Below are positions 36,997 to 45,820 of a stretch of DNA of 59,155 nt, in pieces. The position numbers and the translations under genes are program-made. Below the pieces are notes generated by a model. The model did not search any database. It worked only from the letters and a program-made list of their open reading frames with translations, and had not been told where the DNA came from. Each line of letters starts with the position of its first letter. Within the stretch, counting starts at the first letter, position 1. Where the stretch lies: positions 1-59,155 of the forward strand of contig CADBCY010000026.1 in assembly GCA_902793325.1 (NCBI GenBank), in the 5' to 3' direction. The DNA comes from an uncultured Eubacteriales bacterium (GTDB taxonomy: Bacteria; Bacillota; Clostridia; Christensenellales; Aristaeellaceae).

Positions 36997-37033
36997 TGCT
37001 GATACGCTGTCCGCGGGGGATGACGTATCAGCA
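36997..37033 (+). other. Intercistronic hairpin inside the iron operon
   Basis: Perfect 10-bp stem TGCTGATACG / CGTATCAGCA between the P19 and DUF2318 genes, with a smaller one (ACCGTTG-AGA-CAACGGT) at about 36970. Neither has a U tract. They may stabilise the abundant 5' part of the mRNA or mark a processing point. Confidence 0.5.
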
Positions 37034-37131
37034 TTATGTGCGTAATACGACGATTGTCGGCGCGCGCCCTCGCCCGCCGACCTTGAAACCTTCGGCTTTC
37101 CCAATCACGCATTCTCAGGGAGGCATGAACC

Positions 37132-38403
37132 TTGCTGAAATATCTATGGACAGTCACCCAGGATCTCTTGATCGCGGTGACGCTGGTGACCTGGATGCAC
37201 GCCGTACTGGCGCGGCGCCATGACAGATTCGGGCGCGTCTTTCACGGCGTCGGCATCCTCCTGGGCGTTGTCGCGTCGGCGGCGCTGGCTGCCGTGAAGG
37301 GCAATTCCAACAAGATCATATCCAGCCACTGGAACCACTATATCTACGCCTTCATCATGGGCTTTACGCTGGCGTTTCTCCTCTTCAGCCTGCTCGCCGG
37401 AAAGAAGTGGAGCAAGGTCCCGCTGTGCCTGTCCGGCGCGGGGCTCTCCGCGGCGCTGATCTTCTACCAGTTGCCCGGCGTGATGCTGTACCCCTTCAAC
37501 TTCAACACGATGGGCGAGGGCTACCTTTCGTCCTACTACATGGTGCGCATGGCGGGCTGGCTGCTGGCGCTCCTGCTGCTCGTTGCCTATTCGCGCATGC
37601 TGTACAACTGCGCTTTGCATATCCGACCCCTCCGCATTGTGAACGCGCTCCTGACCGCGGGGACGCTGGTCAACGCGGCGTACTGCTTCGGCCGCTTCTT
37701 CGCGCCCTGGGTCAACCACGCCAAGTGGCTGAAGTGGTCGGTGAAGTATACCGAGGAGGCCTACGGCTGGATCGGCGACTGGATGATGTTCACCGCCTAC
37801 CATTCCATGCTGTTCATCTGGCTCGTCGTCGCGCTGGCGGCGGCGTGCCTCATCATCTGCTTTGCGCAGAACGTCCGCGTGACGGAGCCGTGGGACAACC
37901 CCGCCCAGCGGCGCAAGCTGCGCGCGCGCAACCGCCACTTCCGCCGCACGGCCTGCGTCGCGCTGGCGGCGCTGATCCTGTTCACGGGCTTTTTGACGCT
38001 GGTCAAGGCCTACGACACCCGCGTGATCGAGCTGTCCGCGCCGGAGACGTTTACCGAGGAGGAGGACAGGATCCTCGTGCCCATGGAGGCCGTCAACGAC
38101 TTCCACCTGCACCGCTTCGAGTGGGAGACGCCGAACGGCGTGAACGTCCGCTGGATCGTGGTGCGCAAGCCCAATTCCGCCTCCTACGGCGTGGGGCTGG
38201 ACGCCTGCGAGGTCTGCGGCAACGCGGGCTACTACGAGCGAAACGGCCTGGTGGTCTGCCGCCGCTGCGACGTGGTGATGAACACCAACACCATCGGCTT
38301 CAAGGGCGGCTGCAATCCCATTCCCCTCAGGTACGAGGTGGAGGGCGGCAACCTGGTCTTTGCGATGGACGACCTGATCGCGGGAGAAAAAGAGTTTAAG
38401 TAA
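37132..38403 (+). CDS. DUF2318 membrane protein with CxxC pairs
   Basis: A 423-residue protein. The start is TTG 37132 with GGGAGG eight bases upstream. Eight or so membrane helices fill residues 1-290. The C-terminal domain, outside the membrane by prediction, carries DACEVCGNAGYYERNGLVVCRRCDVVMN, the two CxxC pairs of DUF2318, followed by GGCNPIP. DUF2318 proteins are thought to bind an Fe-S cluster or metal and take part in iron redox steps next to P19 and FTR1. It stands fourth in line for electron or iron transfer with the FMN-bearing permease encoded two genes on. The exact chemistry is not established. Confidence 0.88.
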   Translation: MLKYLWTVTQDLLIAVTLVTWMHAVLARRHDRFGRVFHGVGILLGVVASAALAAVKGNSNKIISSHWNHYIYAFIMGFTLAFLLFSLLAGKKWSKVPLCLSGAGLSAALIFYQLPGVMLYPFNFNTMGEGYLSSYYMVRMAGWLLALLLLVAYSRMLYNCALHIRPLRIVNALLTAGTLVNAAYCFGRFFAPWVNHAKWLKWSVKYTEEAYGWIGDWMMFTAYHSMLFIWLVVALAAACLIICFAQNVRVTEPWDNPAQRRKLRARNRHFRRTACVALAALILFTGFLTLVKAYDTRVIELSAPETFTEEEDRILVPMEAVNDFHLHRFEWETPNGVNVRWIVVRKPNSASYGVGLDACEVCGNAGYYERNGLVVCRRCDVVMNTNTIGFKGGCNPIPLRYEVEGGNLVFAMDDLIAGEKEFK

Positions 38404-38420
38404 TAAGGGGGAACGGGCAG

Positions 38421-39716
38421 ATGCTATTTCGAATGATTCGCGGCGTGCTGTTCCACCAGAAGGGCAAGATGCTGCTGATCGCCATTACCATCGCGCTGGG
38501 CGCGTCGCTGGCCACGGGCATGCTGAACGTGGTGATGGACGTGGAGGACAAGGTCAACAAGGAACTGAAAAACTACGGCGCGAACATCACCGTCAAGCCG
38601 AAGGACGCCTCGCTGCTGTCGGACATCTACGACGTGGGCGACGGCGGGGCGCTGAACGCGGCGTACCTGCGCGAGGACGAGCTCGGCAAGCTCAAGACCA
38701 TCTTCTGGGCGTTCAACATCGTGGACTTCACGCCCTTCCTCGACGCGCAGGCCGTCCTGCCGGACGGCGACGGCGCGAAGGTCGTGGGCACCTGGTTCAA
38801 CCACCACCTGGCGCTGCCCACCGGCGAGGAGCTGGACGCGGGCGTGCAGGGCATGCGCTCCTGGTGGGAGATCACCGACGGGCGCTGGCTGAACGAGGCG
38901 GACGAGAACGCCGACGGCGAGATCATGGTCGGCGCGCTGCTGGCGGAGCGGAAGCGCTGGACCGTGGGCGAGAGCGTAACGCTCACGGGCAGCCACGGCG
39001 AAAAGGAGATGAAGATCGTGGGCATCTACGACGCCGGCGGCGACGAGGACGAGCAGATCTTCGCCACGCTGGACGCCGTGCAGGCGCTGACGGACCGCGA
39101 GGGCAAGGTGGCGTCCATCGAGGTCTCCGCGCTGACCACGCCCGACAACGACCTGGCCCGCCGCGCGGCGAAGAATCCCGCGGCGCTCACCAGCCGCGAC
39201 TACGAAACCTGGTACTGCACGGCCTACGTCAGCGCCATCTGCTACCAGATCCAGGAGGTCATCACAGGCTCGGTGGCGAGCGCCGTCAGGCAGGTGGCCG
39301 AGAGCGAAGGCACGGTGCTGGACAAGACGAAGCTCTTGATGATCCTGATTACGGCCCTGAGCCTGATCGGATCGGCGCTGGGCATCTCGAACCTGGTGAC
39401 CGCCTCCGTCATGGAGCGCGCGCAGGAGATCGGCCTGCTGAAGGCCATCGGCGCGAAGGACCGGTCGATCACCGGCGTGGTGATGACGGAGATCCTGATT
39501 ACCGCGCTCATCGGCTTCGCGGCGGGCTACGGCATGGGCTTCGGCTTTGCGCAGCTCATCGGGCGCAGCGTGTTCGGCTCGGCCATCGAGATGAACACCC
39601 GGGTCATCCCCATCGTGGCGGGTCTGATCGCGCTGGTGACCATCGCGGGCTCCCTGCCCGCCATCCGCATGGTGCTGCGGCTCAAGCCCGCGGAAGTGCT
39701 GCACGGAGGACACTGA
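38421..39716 (+). CDS. FtsX/MacB-type ABC permease 1
   Basis: A 431-residue permease starting at ATG 38421 behind GGGGGAACGGG. It has one N-terminal helix, a large extracytoplasmic domain (about residues 45-290) and three C-terminal helices of the FtsX fold (LITALSLIGSALGISNLVTASVMERAQEIGLLKAIGA, then two more). This topology is that of MacB/LolCE systems, which move substrates on the outer face by mechanical coupling rather than through a pore. It pairs with the permease encoded at 39718-41114 and the ATPase at 41117. In the Campylobacter P19 cluster two such permeases and one ATPase occur in the same order. Confidence 0.88.
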   Translation: MLFRMIRGVLFHQKGKMLLIAITIALGASLATGMLNVVMDVEDKVNKELKNYGANITVKPKDASLLSDIYDVGDGGALNAAYLREDELGKLKTIFWAFNIVDFTPFLDAQAVLPDGDGAKVVGTWFNHHLALPTGEELDAGVQGMRSWWEITDGRWLNEADENADGEIMVGALLAERKRWTVGESVTLTGSHGEKEMKIVGIYDAGGDEDEQIFATLDAVQALTDREGKVASIEVSALTTPDNDLARRAAKNPAALTSRDYETWYCTAYVSAICYQIQEVITGSVASAVRQVAESEGTVLDKTKLLMILITALSLIGSALGISNLVTASVMERAQEIGLLKAIGAKDRSITGVVMTEILITALIGFAAGYGMGFGFAQLIGRSVFGSAIEMNTRVIPIVAGLIALVTIAGSLPAIRMVLRLKPAEVLHGGH

Positions 39717-39717
39717 C

Positions 39718-41114
39718 ATGACGAAGAGACGGATGTTTTTGAGAATGGTCACCGCGTCGCTGCTTCGCCGGCGCTCGAGGATGCTGATCGCGCTGTTGTC
39801 CATCGGCATCGGCGCGACGATCCTGGCGGGCATGGTGACGATCTACTACGACGTGCCGCGGCAGATGCGCGCGCAGATGCGCTCCTACGGCGCGAACATG
39901 CTGCTGATGCCCGCGGAGGGCGAGTGGGGGCGTCGCCCTATCGCTACGTGCGGCTGGACATGACCTCCCGCCAGCAGTCGTTCACCACCGCCGGCACCGA
40001 CTTCGAGCAGGTTCAGAAGACCAGCCCCTATTTCAGCGTGGAGGGCAGCTATCCCGAAGCGCCGCGCGAGATCCTGGTCGGCCGGGAGATCGCCGAGACC
40101 ATCGGCGCCCGGGTGGGCTCCGACATGGAGCTGACCTGGCAGCCGACGGTCAGGGAGGCGGACGGAGAGGCGTCCGACGACTGGACGCCCGGCGCGGTTC
40201 TTTCGGGCAGCGCCAAGGGCTTCGGCGACGCCATGGTGGTCGTGACCGCGACGCTGGACGATGAAGCGAAGATCGCCGAAATCAAGATCGACGCCTCCAC
40301 CCAGACGCCGGAATACGGCGGGCGGACCGCCGAGGACGCGCTGTTTTTGAAGCAGTTCATCGGCAAATCCCTGCCGCTGACCATGGGCGGGGACGTGGAC
40401 GCGCTTTCCGGCGCGACGGTCACCTCGACCGCCGTCGTGGAGGCGCTGAACGCGGCCCGCGCCGCCGATGCGGCGGCGCAACCAAAGACCACCCGCTACA
40501 GGGTCACGGGCATCCTCGTGACCGGCGGCGAGGAGGAGGGCTACGTGTTCATGTCCACGGACGATCTGCAGGCCCTGACCGGCGAGGACGTGCTGGACGT
40601 GGCCGAGCTCTCCGTCTCTGCGGACGAGGAGCAGCTCAACGCCTACGCCGAGGCGCTGACGGGCAACGGCGTGACGGCGCGGCTGGTGAAGCGCGTCACC
40701 AAGTCGGAAACGGCGGTGCTGGGCAAGCTGCAGGCGCTGGTGTTCCTGGTGACCGTCGTCGTGCTGATCCTGACGATGATCTGCGTGTCCACCACGATGA
40801 TGGCGGTGGTCTCCGAGCGGCGGCGGGAGATCGGCCTCAGGAAGGCGCTGGGCGCGTCGGACAATTCCATTCGCGGCGAGTTCCTGGGCGAGGGCATGTT
40901 CCTCGGGCTGCTGGGCGGCGCGCTGGGGGCGGTGCTGGGCTTCGTGTTCGCCCAGGTGGTGTCGGTGAACGTGTTCCACGCCTCGATCATGTTCCGGCCG
41001 CTGCTGTTGCCGGTGACGGTACTGGTGTCCATGATCATCGCCGCGGCCAGTTGCCTGATGCCAATTAAGCGGGCGGTGGCCATCGATCCGGCCCTCGTAC
41101 TGAAAGGAGAATAG
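39718..41114 (+). CDS. FtsX-type ABC permease 2 with FMN-binding domain, frameshifted
   Basis: ATG 39718 encodes an N-terminal helix and SYGANMLLMPAEGE. The frame breaks in a five-base G run at 39926-39930, and the rest (ASPYRYVRLDM onward) continues in another frame to 41114. One more G gives a single 465-residue protein. Between the FtsX helices the exported domain contains an FMN_bind unit: GFGDAMVVVTATLDDE, EYGGRTAEDALFLKQFIGK and DALSGATVTSTAVVEALN. SGAT-type motifs receive FMN on Thr (here near residue 234) from ApbE. Neither other permease in the operon has it. I infer an extracytoplasmic flavin that passes electrons during iron uptake. The break is probably a sequencing error, since the flanking operon is intact. 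Confidence 0.82.
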
Positions 41115-41116
41115 AA

Positions 41117-41791
41117 ATGGCGCTTCTTGAACTCAGGAATATATCCAAGATATACGGCGAACTGAAGGCGCTGGACAACGTGAGCCTCCACGTGGACAAG
41201 GGCGAGTGGGTGGCCATCATGGGGCCGTCCGGCTCCGGCAAGTCCACGATGATGAACATCATCGGCTGCATGGACAAGCCCACCCGGGGTGAGGTGCTGC
41301 TGGACGGCGAGGACATCTCAAAGCTCCCGGGCAAGCGGCTGACGGACATCCGGCGCGACAAGATTGGCCTGATCTTCCAGCAGTTCCACATGGTCACCTA
41401 CCTGACCGCCGTGGAGAACGTGATGGTCTCGCAGTACTACCACTCCATGCCCGACGAGCAGGAGGCCCTGGAGGCGCTGGGGCGCGTGGGCCTGCGGGAG
41501 CGCGCGAGGCACCTGCCCAGCCAGCTCTCCGGCGGCGAGCAGCAGCGCGTGTGCGTGGCGCGGGCGCTCATCAACCACCCCGAGCTGATCCTCGCCGACG
41601 AGCCCACCGGCAACCTGGACGAGGCCAACGAGAACATCGTGCTCGACCTGTTCCGCCAGCTCCACCGCGAGGGCACCACGCTGATCGTCGTCACCCACGA
41701 CCCCGAGGTCGCCGAAGCCGCCCAGCGCACCATCGTGCTGGAGCACGGCAGGGTGGCGCGGGAGATCGTCAACGAAAACTTTAAGGAGTGA
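41117..41791 (+). CDS. ABC ATPase (LolD/MacB class) 1
   Basis: A 224-residue ATPase with Walker A GPSGSGKST, Q-loop FQQFHM, signature LSGGEQQR, Walker B LILADEPTGNLD and H-loop VVTHD. It starts two bases after the permease 2 stop. It should drive the permease pair encoded just upstream, in the manner of MacAB/LolCDE mechanotransmission. No fused membrane domain is present. Confidence 0.93.
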   Translation: MALLELRNISKIYGELKALDNVSLHVDKGEWVAIMGPSGSGKSTMMNIIGCMDKPTRGEVLLDGEDISKLPGKRLTDIRRDKIGLIFQQFHMVTYLTAVENVMVSQYYHSMPDEQEALEALGRVGLRERARHLPSQLSGGEQQRVCVARALINHPELILADEPTGNLDEANENIVLDLFRQLHREGTTLIVVTHDPEVAEAAQRTIVLEHGRVAREIVNENFKE

Positions 41792-41794
41792 ACC

Positions 41795-42187
41795 ATGAAA
41801 AGACAGAGTATTCCGGCGCTGGCAATCCTTCTGCTCGCCGTCATCGTTTCCGTCGGCAGCCAGACCTTCCTGGGCGCCTGCGTCCACGGCGACGGCAGCT
41901 TCGGCGCGTGCCACTGGGCGTGCCGGGCGATGCTGGGCGAGGGCGTACTGCTGGCGGCGCTGTCGCTGCTGGCGCTGGCGATGAAGCGGGAGCGCGCGGG
42001 CCTGTACCTGGCGATGCTCCCGGCGTCGCTGCTGGGGCTGTTGACGCCCGGCACGCTGATCGCGCTGTGCAAGGCGCCGACGATGCGCTGCCGCATGCTG
42101 ACGCAGCCCGCGATGGAGATACTGTTCGGCGCGATGCTGCTCGTGTCGCTCGTCGGCTGGCTGCTGGCGCGCAAGGGGGAGAAGTAA
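41795..42187 (+). CDS. DUF4418 small membrane protein
   Basis: A 130-residue protein with four membrane helices. Cysteines cluster at the outer ends of helices: GACVHGDGSFGACHWACRA and CKAPTMRCRM. The CxxPTMxC element is typical of DUF4418, a family of unknown role that often accompanies the FTR1/P19/ABC iron genes. The Cys, Met and His residues suggest metal or redox work. It lies between the first ATPase and the third permease with spacings of three bases. Confidence 0.8.
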   Translation: MKRQSIPALAILLLAVIVSVGSQTFLGACVHGDGSFGACHWACRAMLGEGVLLAALSLLALAMKRERAGLYLAMLPASLLGLLTPGTLIALCKAPTMRCRMLTQPAMEILFGAMLLVSLVGWLLARKGEK

Positions 42188-42190
42188 CGC

Positions 42191-43390
42191 ATGGGAACTT
42201 CGCATCTCCCGATGAAGAACCTGCTCCGGCGGCCCGGGCGCACGGCGGCGCTGGTGCTGCTGACGGCGCTGCTGGCGGCGTCGGTGTTCGGCGGCTCGGT
42301 GGTGGTCGGCTCGCTGCGCAGCGGCCTCGAGAGCCTGCAGGCGCGGCTCGGCGCGGACATCATCGTGATGCCCGCCGAGGCCGAGAGCAAGGTCAGCTTC
42401 AAGAACATGCTGCTCCAGGGCACGACGGGCGCGTTCTACATGGACGCCTCGGTGCTGGACGAGGTGCGCGCGGCGCAGGGCGTGGAGATCGCCGCGCCGC
42501 AGACCTTCCTGGCCTCGCTGAAGGCCGACTGCTGCGCCATCAAGGTGCAGATCATCGGCATCGACCCCGACGCGGACTTCACCGTGAAGCCGTGGATCGA
42601 CGAAAGCTATTCGCAGGACCTCGGCGACATGGAGGTGGCCGTGGGCTGCAACGTGACGGCGGGCGTGGGGGAGACGCTCAAGATCTACGAACAGTATACG
42701 CACGTCGTGGCGAAGCTGGCCGAGACCGGCACCGGGTTGGACACGGCGGTGTACTGCAACATGGACACCATGAAGAAGCTGCTGGCCGCGGCGGAGGCGA
42801 AGGGCGTCAGCCATAAAATCACCAGCGGTTCCGACGTGATCTCCGCGGTGTACGTGAAGGTAAAGGACGGGGCCGACGTGGGCCGGGTGAACAACTGGCT
42901 GAACGGCCACATCCGCAAGGTCACCGCCGTGCGCGCCCGCAGCATGTTCACCGACGTTTCCGACAGCCTCGCCGGCATCTCCCGCGCGGCCTGGGCGCTG
43001 ATCGGCGCGGTGTGGGCGCTGGCGCTGGTGATCCTGCTGGTGACCTTCGCCATGATGATCCACGAGCGGCGGCGGGAGTTCGCGGTGCTGCGGTTGCTGG
43101 GCGTGTCCCGGCGCGGCCTGCGCGGGGAGATCCTCATGGAGACGGCGCTGTGCGGCCTCGCGGGGGCGCTCGTGGGCGTGGGCGTCGCGGCGCTGGGCGT
43201 GTTCCCGTTCACGACGCTGATCGAGACGAAGCTGGGCCTGCCGTACCTGACGCCCGCCGTCGGCGCGCTGTTGAAGCTGGCGGGCGGCACGATCCTGGCG
43301 ACGCTGCTGGTCGAGCTGCTGGCGGGAACGTGGGCGGCGGCGCGGCTGAGCCGCACCGACCCCGGCACGACGCTGAGAGAGGGGGCGTGA
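42191..43390 (+). CDS. FtsX/MacB-type ABC permease 3
   Basis: A 399-residue permease with the one-helix, exported-domain, three-helix layout of FtsX. The N-terminal LRRPGRTAALVLLTALLAASVF and the C-terminal MMIHERRREFAVLRLLGVSRRGLRGEIL are characteristic. The outer domain has KADCCAIKVQIIGID but no FMN motif. It forms a unit with the ATPase encoded four bases downstream and is related to, but clearly diverged from, permeases 1 and 2. Whether it works as a homodimer or with one of them is unknown. Confidence 0.88.
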   Translation: MGTSHLPMKNLLRRPGRTAALVLLTALLAASVFGGSVVVGSLRSGLESLQARLGADIIVMPAEAESKVSFKNMLLQGTTGAFYMDASVLDEVRAAQGVEIAAPQTFLASLKADCCAIKVQIIGIDPDADFTVKPWIDESYSQDLGDMEVAVGCNVTAGVGETLKIYEQYTHVVAKLAETGTGLDTAVYCNMDTMKKLLAAAEAKGVSHKITSGSDVISAVYVKVKDGADVGRVNNWLNGHIRKVTAVRARSMFTDVSDSLAGISRAAWALIGAVWALALVILLVTFAMMIHERRREFAVLRLLGVSRRGLRGEILMETALCGLAGALVGVGVAALGVFPFTTLIETKLGLPYLTPAVGALLKLAGGTILATLLVELLAGTWAAARLSRTDPGTTLREGA

Positions 43391-43393
43391 GGC

Positions 43394-44074
43394 ATGCTTC
43401 ATGCCGAAAACCTGTCCATGCGCTACTTCCGAAAGACCGGGCAGGCCAATCATTTCCACGCGGTGAAGGACGTGAGCCTGGCGCTCCGCCCCGGCGAGGT
43501 CGCGCTGCTCACGGGCCGCTCCGGCTCCGGCAAGACGACGCTCCTTCACATGCTGGCGGGGCTGCTGACGCCCACCGAGGGCCGGGTCCGGCTGGATGAC
43601 ACGGACCTGTACGCCCTGCCGGACGCCGCTCTGTCGCGCCTGCGCAACGCAAAGCTCGGCGTGATCCCGCAGGGCAGGAGTGCCGTCGATACCCTGACCG
43701 TACTGGAAAACGTGCTGCTGCCGCAGCAGCTTCGCGGCGAAAAGGGCGACGCGAAGGGCGCGCTCCGCTGGCTGGAGGCGCTCGGCATCGCAAACCTGCG
43801 GGACGCCCGCCCCGCCGAGCTCTCCGGCGGCGAGCTCAGGCGCATGGCCATCGCCCGCGCCCTGGCCGGGAACCCGGAGGTCGTCCTGGCGGACGAGCCC
43901 ACCGGCGACCTGGACGATGAAAACACCGCGGCGGTCTTGTCGCTTTTGCGCAAGGCCGCCGTGGAAGAGGGGAAAACGGTGCTGCTGGTCACGCACGACA
44001 GCGAAGCGCTGCCCTACGGGGATCGCATTTATCGCATGGAGAGCGGAGCGTTATCTGCGCAGAGCGAAGAATGA
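43394..44074 (+). CDS. ABC ATPase (LolD/MacB class) 2
   Basis: A 226-residue ATPase with Walker A GRSGSGKTT, signature LSGGELRR, Walker B VVLADEPTGDLD and H-loop LVTHD. The Q-loop reads IPQGRSA, unlike ATPase 1, so it is not a recent copy. It ends the iron operon and is followed directly by a terminator. It probably energises permease 3. Confidence 0.92.
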   Translation: MLHAENLSMRYFRKTGQANHFHAVKDVSLALRPGEVALLTGRSGSGKTTLLHMLAGLLTPTEGRVRLDDTDLYALPDAALSRLRNAKLGVIPQGRSAVDTLTVLENVLLPQQLRGEKGDAKGALRWLEALGIANLRDARPAELSGGELRRMAIARALAGNPEVVLADEPTGDLDDENTAAVLSLLRKAAVEEGKTVLLVTHDSEALPYGDRIYRMESGALSAQSEE

Positions 44075-44077
44075 GAA

Positions 44078-44108
44078 ATGAGGGAAGCTCTTCAGGGGCT
44101 TCCCTCAT
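44078..44108 (+). terminator. Terminator of the iron operon
   Basis: ATGAGGGAAGC / GCTTCCCTCAT hairpin four bases after the last stop; the tail is AT-rich (ATAATCTCGTTTATT). Confidence 0.8.
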
Positions 44109-44224
44109 ATAATCTCGTTTATTCTGATATTCTGCACTTCAGAGTATTCCGAAGCCTGTCGCCGATCAGGCCGCCCTGGGCCAAACCGCGATCCCCTGCC
44201 GAACGCCGCCGTGGGATCATTCCC

Positions 44225-45820
44225 TCAGCCCAGCGACGCGCTCACGAACCCGACGAACAGGGGATGGGGCTTGTTGGGCCTGCTCTTGAATTCCGGGTGG
44301 AACTGCACGCCGATGAAGAAGCGTTCGCCGGGGATCTCCACCGTTTCCACCAGTCTGCCGTCCGGGGAGAGGCCGGAGAGGCACAGCCCGGCGCGTTGCA
44401 GGGCGTCTCGATAGGCGTTGTTGAACTCGTAGCGGTGGCGATGGCGCTCGCTGATCTCCGATGCGCCGTAGCAGCGGGCGATGGCGGTATCGGGCTGCAA
44501 CGCGCAGGGATACTTCCCCAGCCGCAGCGTGCCGCCCTTGTCGATGTCGTCCGACTGGTCGGGCATGTAGTGGATCACCTGATGGGGGCTGTGCTCGTCG
44601 AACTCGTGGGAGTTGGCCCCCGCAAGCCCCGCGACGCTGCGGGCGTACTCGATCACCGCGATCTGCATGCCCAGGCAGATTCCGAAGTAGGGCATGTGAT
44701 GCTCGCGGGCGTACTTCGCCGAGAGGATCATGCCCTCGATGCCGCGGTTGCCGAAGCCGCCGGGCACGATGATCCCCTGCACCTTCGACAGTATGCCGGC
44801 ATGGTTTTCCTCCGTCAGCGCCTCCGAGTCGATCCATTCAATCTCGACCTTCGCGTCCAGCGCGTAGCCCGCGTGCCTGAGCGCCTCGGCGACGGAGAGG
44901 TAGGCGTCGTGGAGCTGCACGTACTTGCCCACCAGGCCGATCTTCACGGCCCCGGAGCGATGGTGGATGCGCTCGACCAGCGCCCGCCATTCCGTCAGGT
45001 CCGGCTCCGGCGCGTCGATGCCCAGCTCCCGGCAGGCGATGCCGGACAGGTTCCTCTCCTCCAGCATCAGCGGGGCCTCGTAGAGGTTCGGCAGCGTGCG
45101 GTTCTCGATCACGCAGTCGGGCTTGACGTTGCAGAAGTGGGCGATCTTGGTAAAGATGCCCTCGTCCGCGATCGGTTCGTCCACGCGCAGCACGATGATG
45201 TTCGGCGTGATGCCCATGCCCTGCAATTCCTTCACGGAGTGCTGGGTGGGCTTCGACTTGTGTTCGCCGGACGCTTTCAGGTACGGCACCAGCGTGACGT
45301 GCACGTACAGCGCGTTCTCCCGCCCGACCTCCAGCCCCACCTGCCGGATGGCCTCGATGAAGGGCTGGCTCTCGATGTCGCCGATGGTGCCGCCGATCTC
45401 GGTGATGACGACATCCGCGTCCGTCCGCTTGCCCACGGCATAGATGAACCGCTTGATTTCGTCGGTGATGTGGGGGATGGTCTGCACCGTGGAGCCGAGG
45501 TAGCCGCCCTGGCGCTCCCGCTGGATGACGTTGGAATAGACCTTGCCGGTGGTCAGGTTGGAGTAGCGGTTCAGGTCCTCGTCGATGAAGCGCTCGTAGT
45601 GCCCGAGGTCGAGGTCGGTCTCCGCGCCGTCCTCGGTCACGTACACCTCGCCGTGCTGGTAGGGGCTCATCGTGCCGGGGTCCACGTTGATGTAGGGGTC
45701 CAGCTTCTGCGCGGCCACCTTCAGCCCCCGCGCCTTCAGCAGCCGCCCCAGCGACGCCGCCGTGATGCCCTTGCCCAATCCCGACACCACGCCGCCGGTG
45801 ACAAAGATGTATTTCGTCAT
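44225..45820 (-). CDS. pyrG: CTP synthase
   Basis: A 531-residue enzyme from ATG 45820 (AAGGGAGGG upstream), beginning [19 protein letters not shown], the family start with its P-loop. The synthetase half has GGTIGDIES and a later [13 protein letters not shown]. The glutaminase half has GICLGMQ with the catalytic Cys and the NSHEFDEHS region typical of PyrG. It makes CTP from UTP, ATP and glutamine-derived ammonia in the cytoplasm. Its start overlaps the gltD stop by four bases, so it is the last gene of the ANTAR-gltB-gltD-pyrG operon, grouping a glutamine consumer with glutamate synthesis. Confidence 0.97.
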   Translation of the reverse strand: MTKYIFVTGGVVSGLGKGITAASLGRLLKARGLKVAAQKLDPYINVDPGTMSPYQHGEVYVTEDGAETDLDLGHYERFIDEDLNRYSNLTTGKVYSNVIQRERQGGYLGSTVQTIPHITDEIKRFIYAVGKRTDADVVITEIGGTIGDIESQPFIEAIRQVGLEVGRENALYVHVTLVPYLKASGEHKSKPTQHSVKELQGMGITPNIIVLRVDEPIADEGIFTKIAHFCNVKPDCVIENRTLPNLYEAPLMLEERNLSGIACRELGIDAPEPDLTEWRALVERIHHRSGAVKIGLVGKYVQLHDAYLSVAEALRHAGYALDAKVEIEWIDSEALTEENHAGILSKVQGIIVPGGFGNRGIEGMILSAKYAREHHMPYFGICLGMQIAVIEYARSVAGLAGANSHEFDEHSPHQVIHYMPDQSDDIDKGGTLRLGKYPCALQPDTAIARCYGASEISERHRHRYEFNNAYRDALQRAGLCLSGLSPDGRLVETVEIPGERFFIGVQFHPEFKSRPNKPHPLFVGFVSASLG

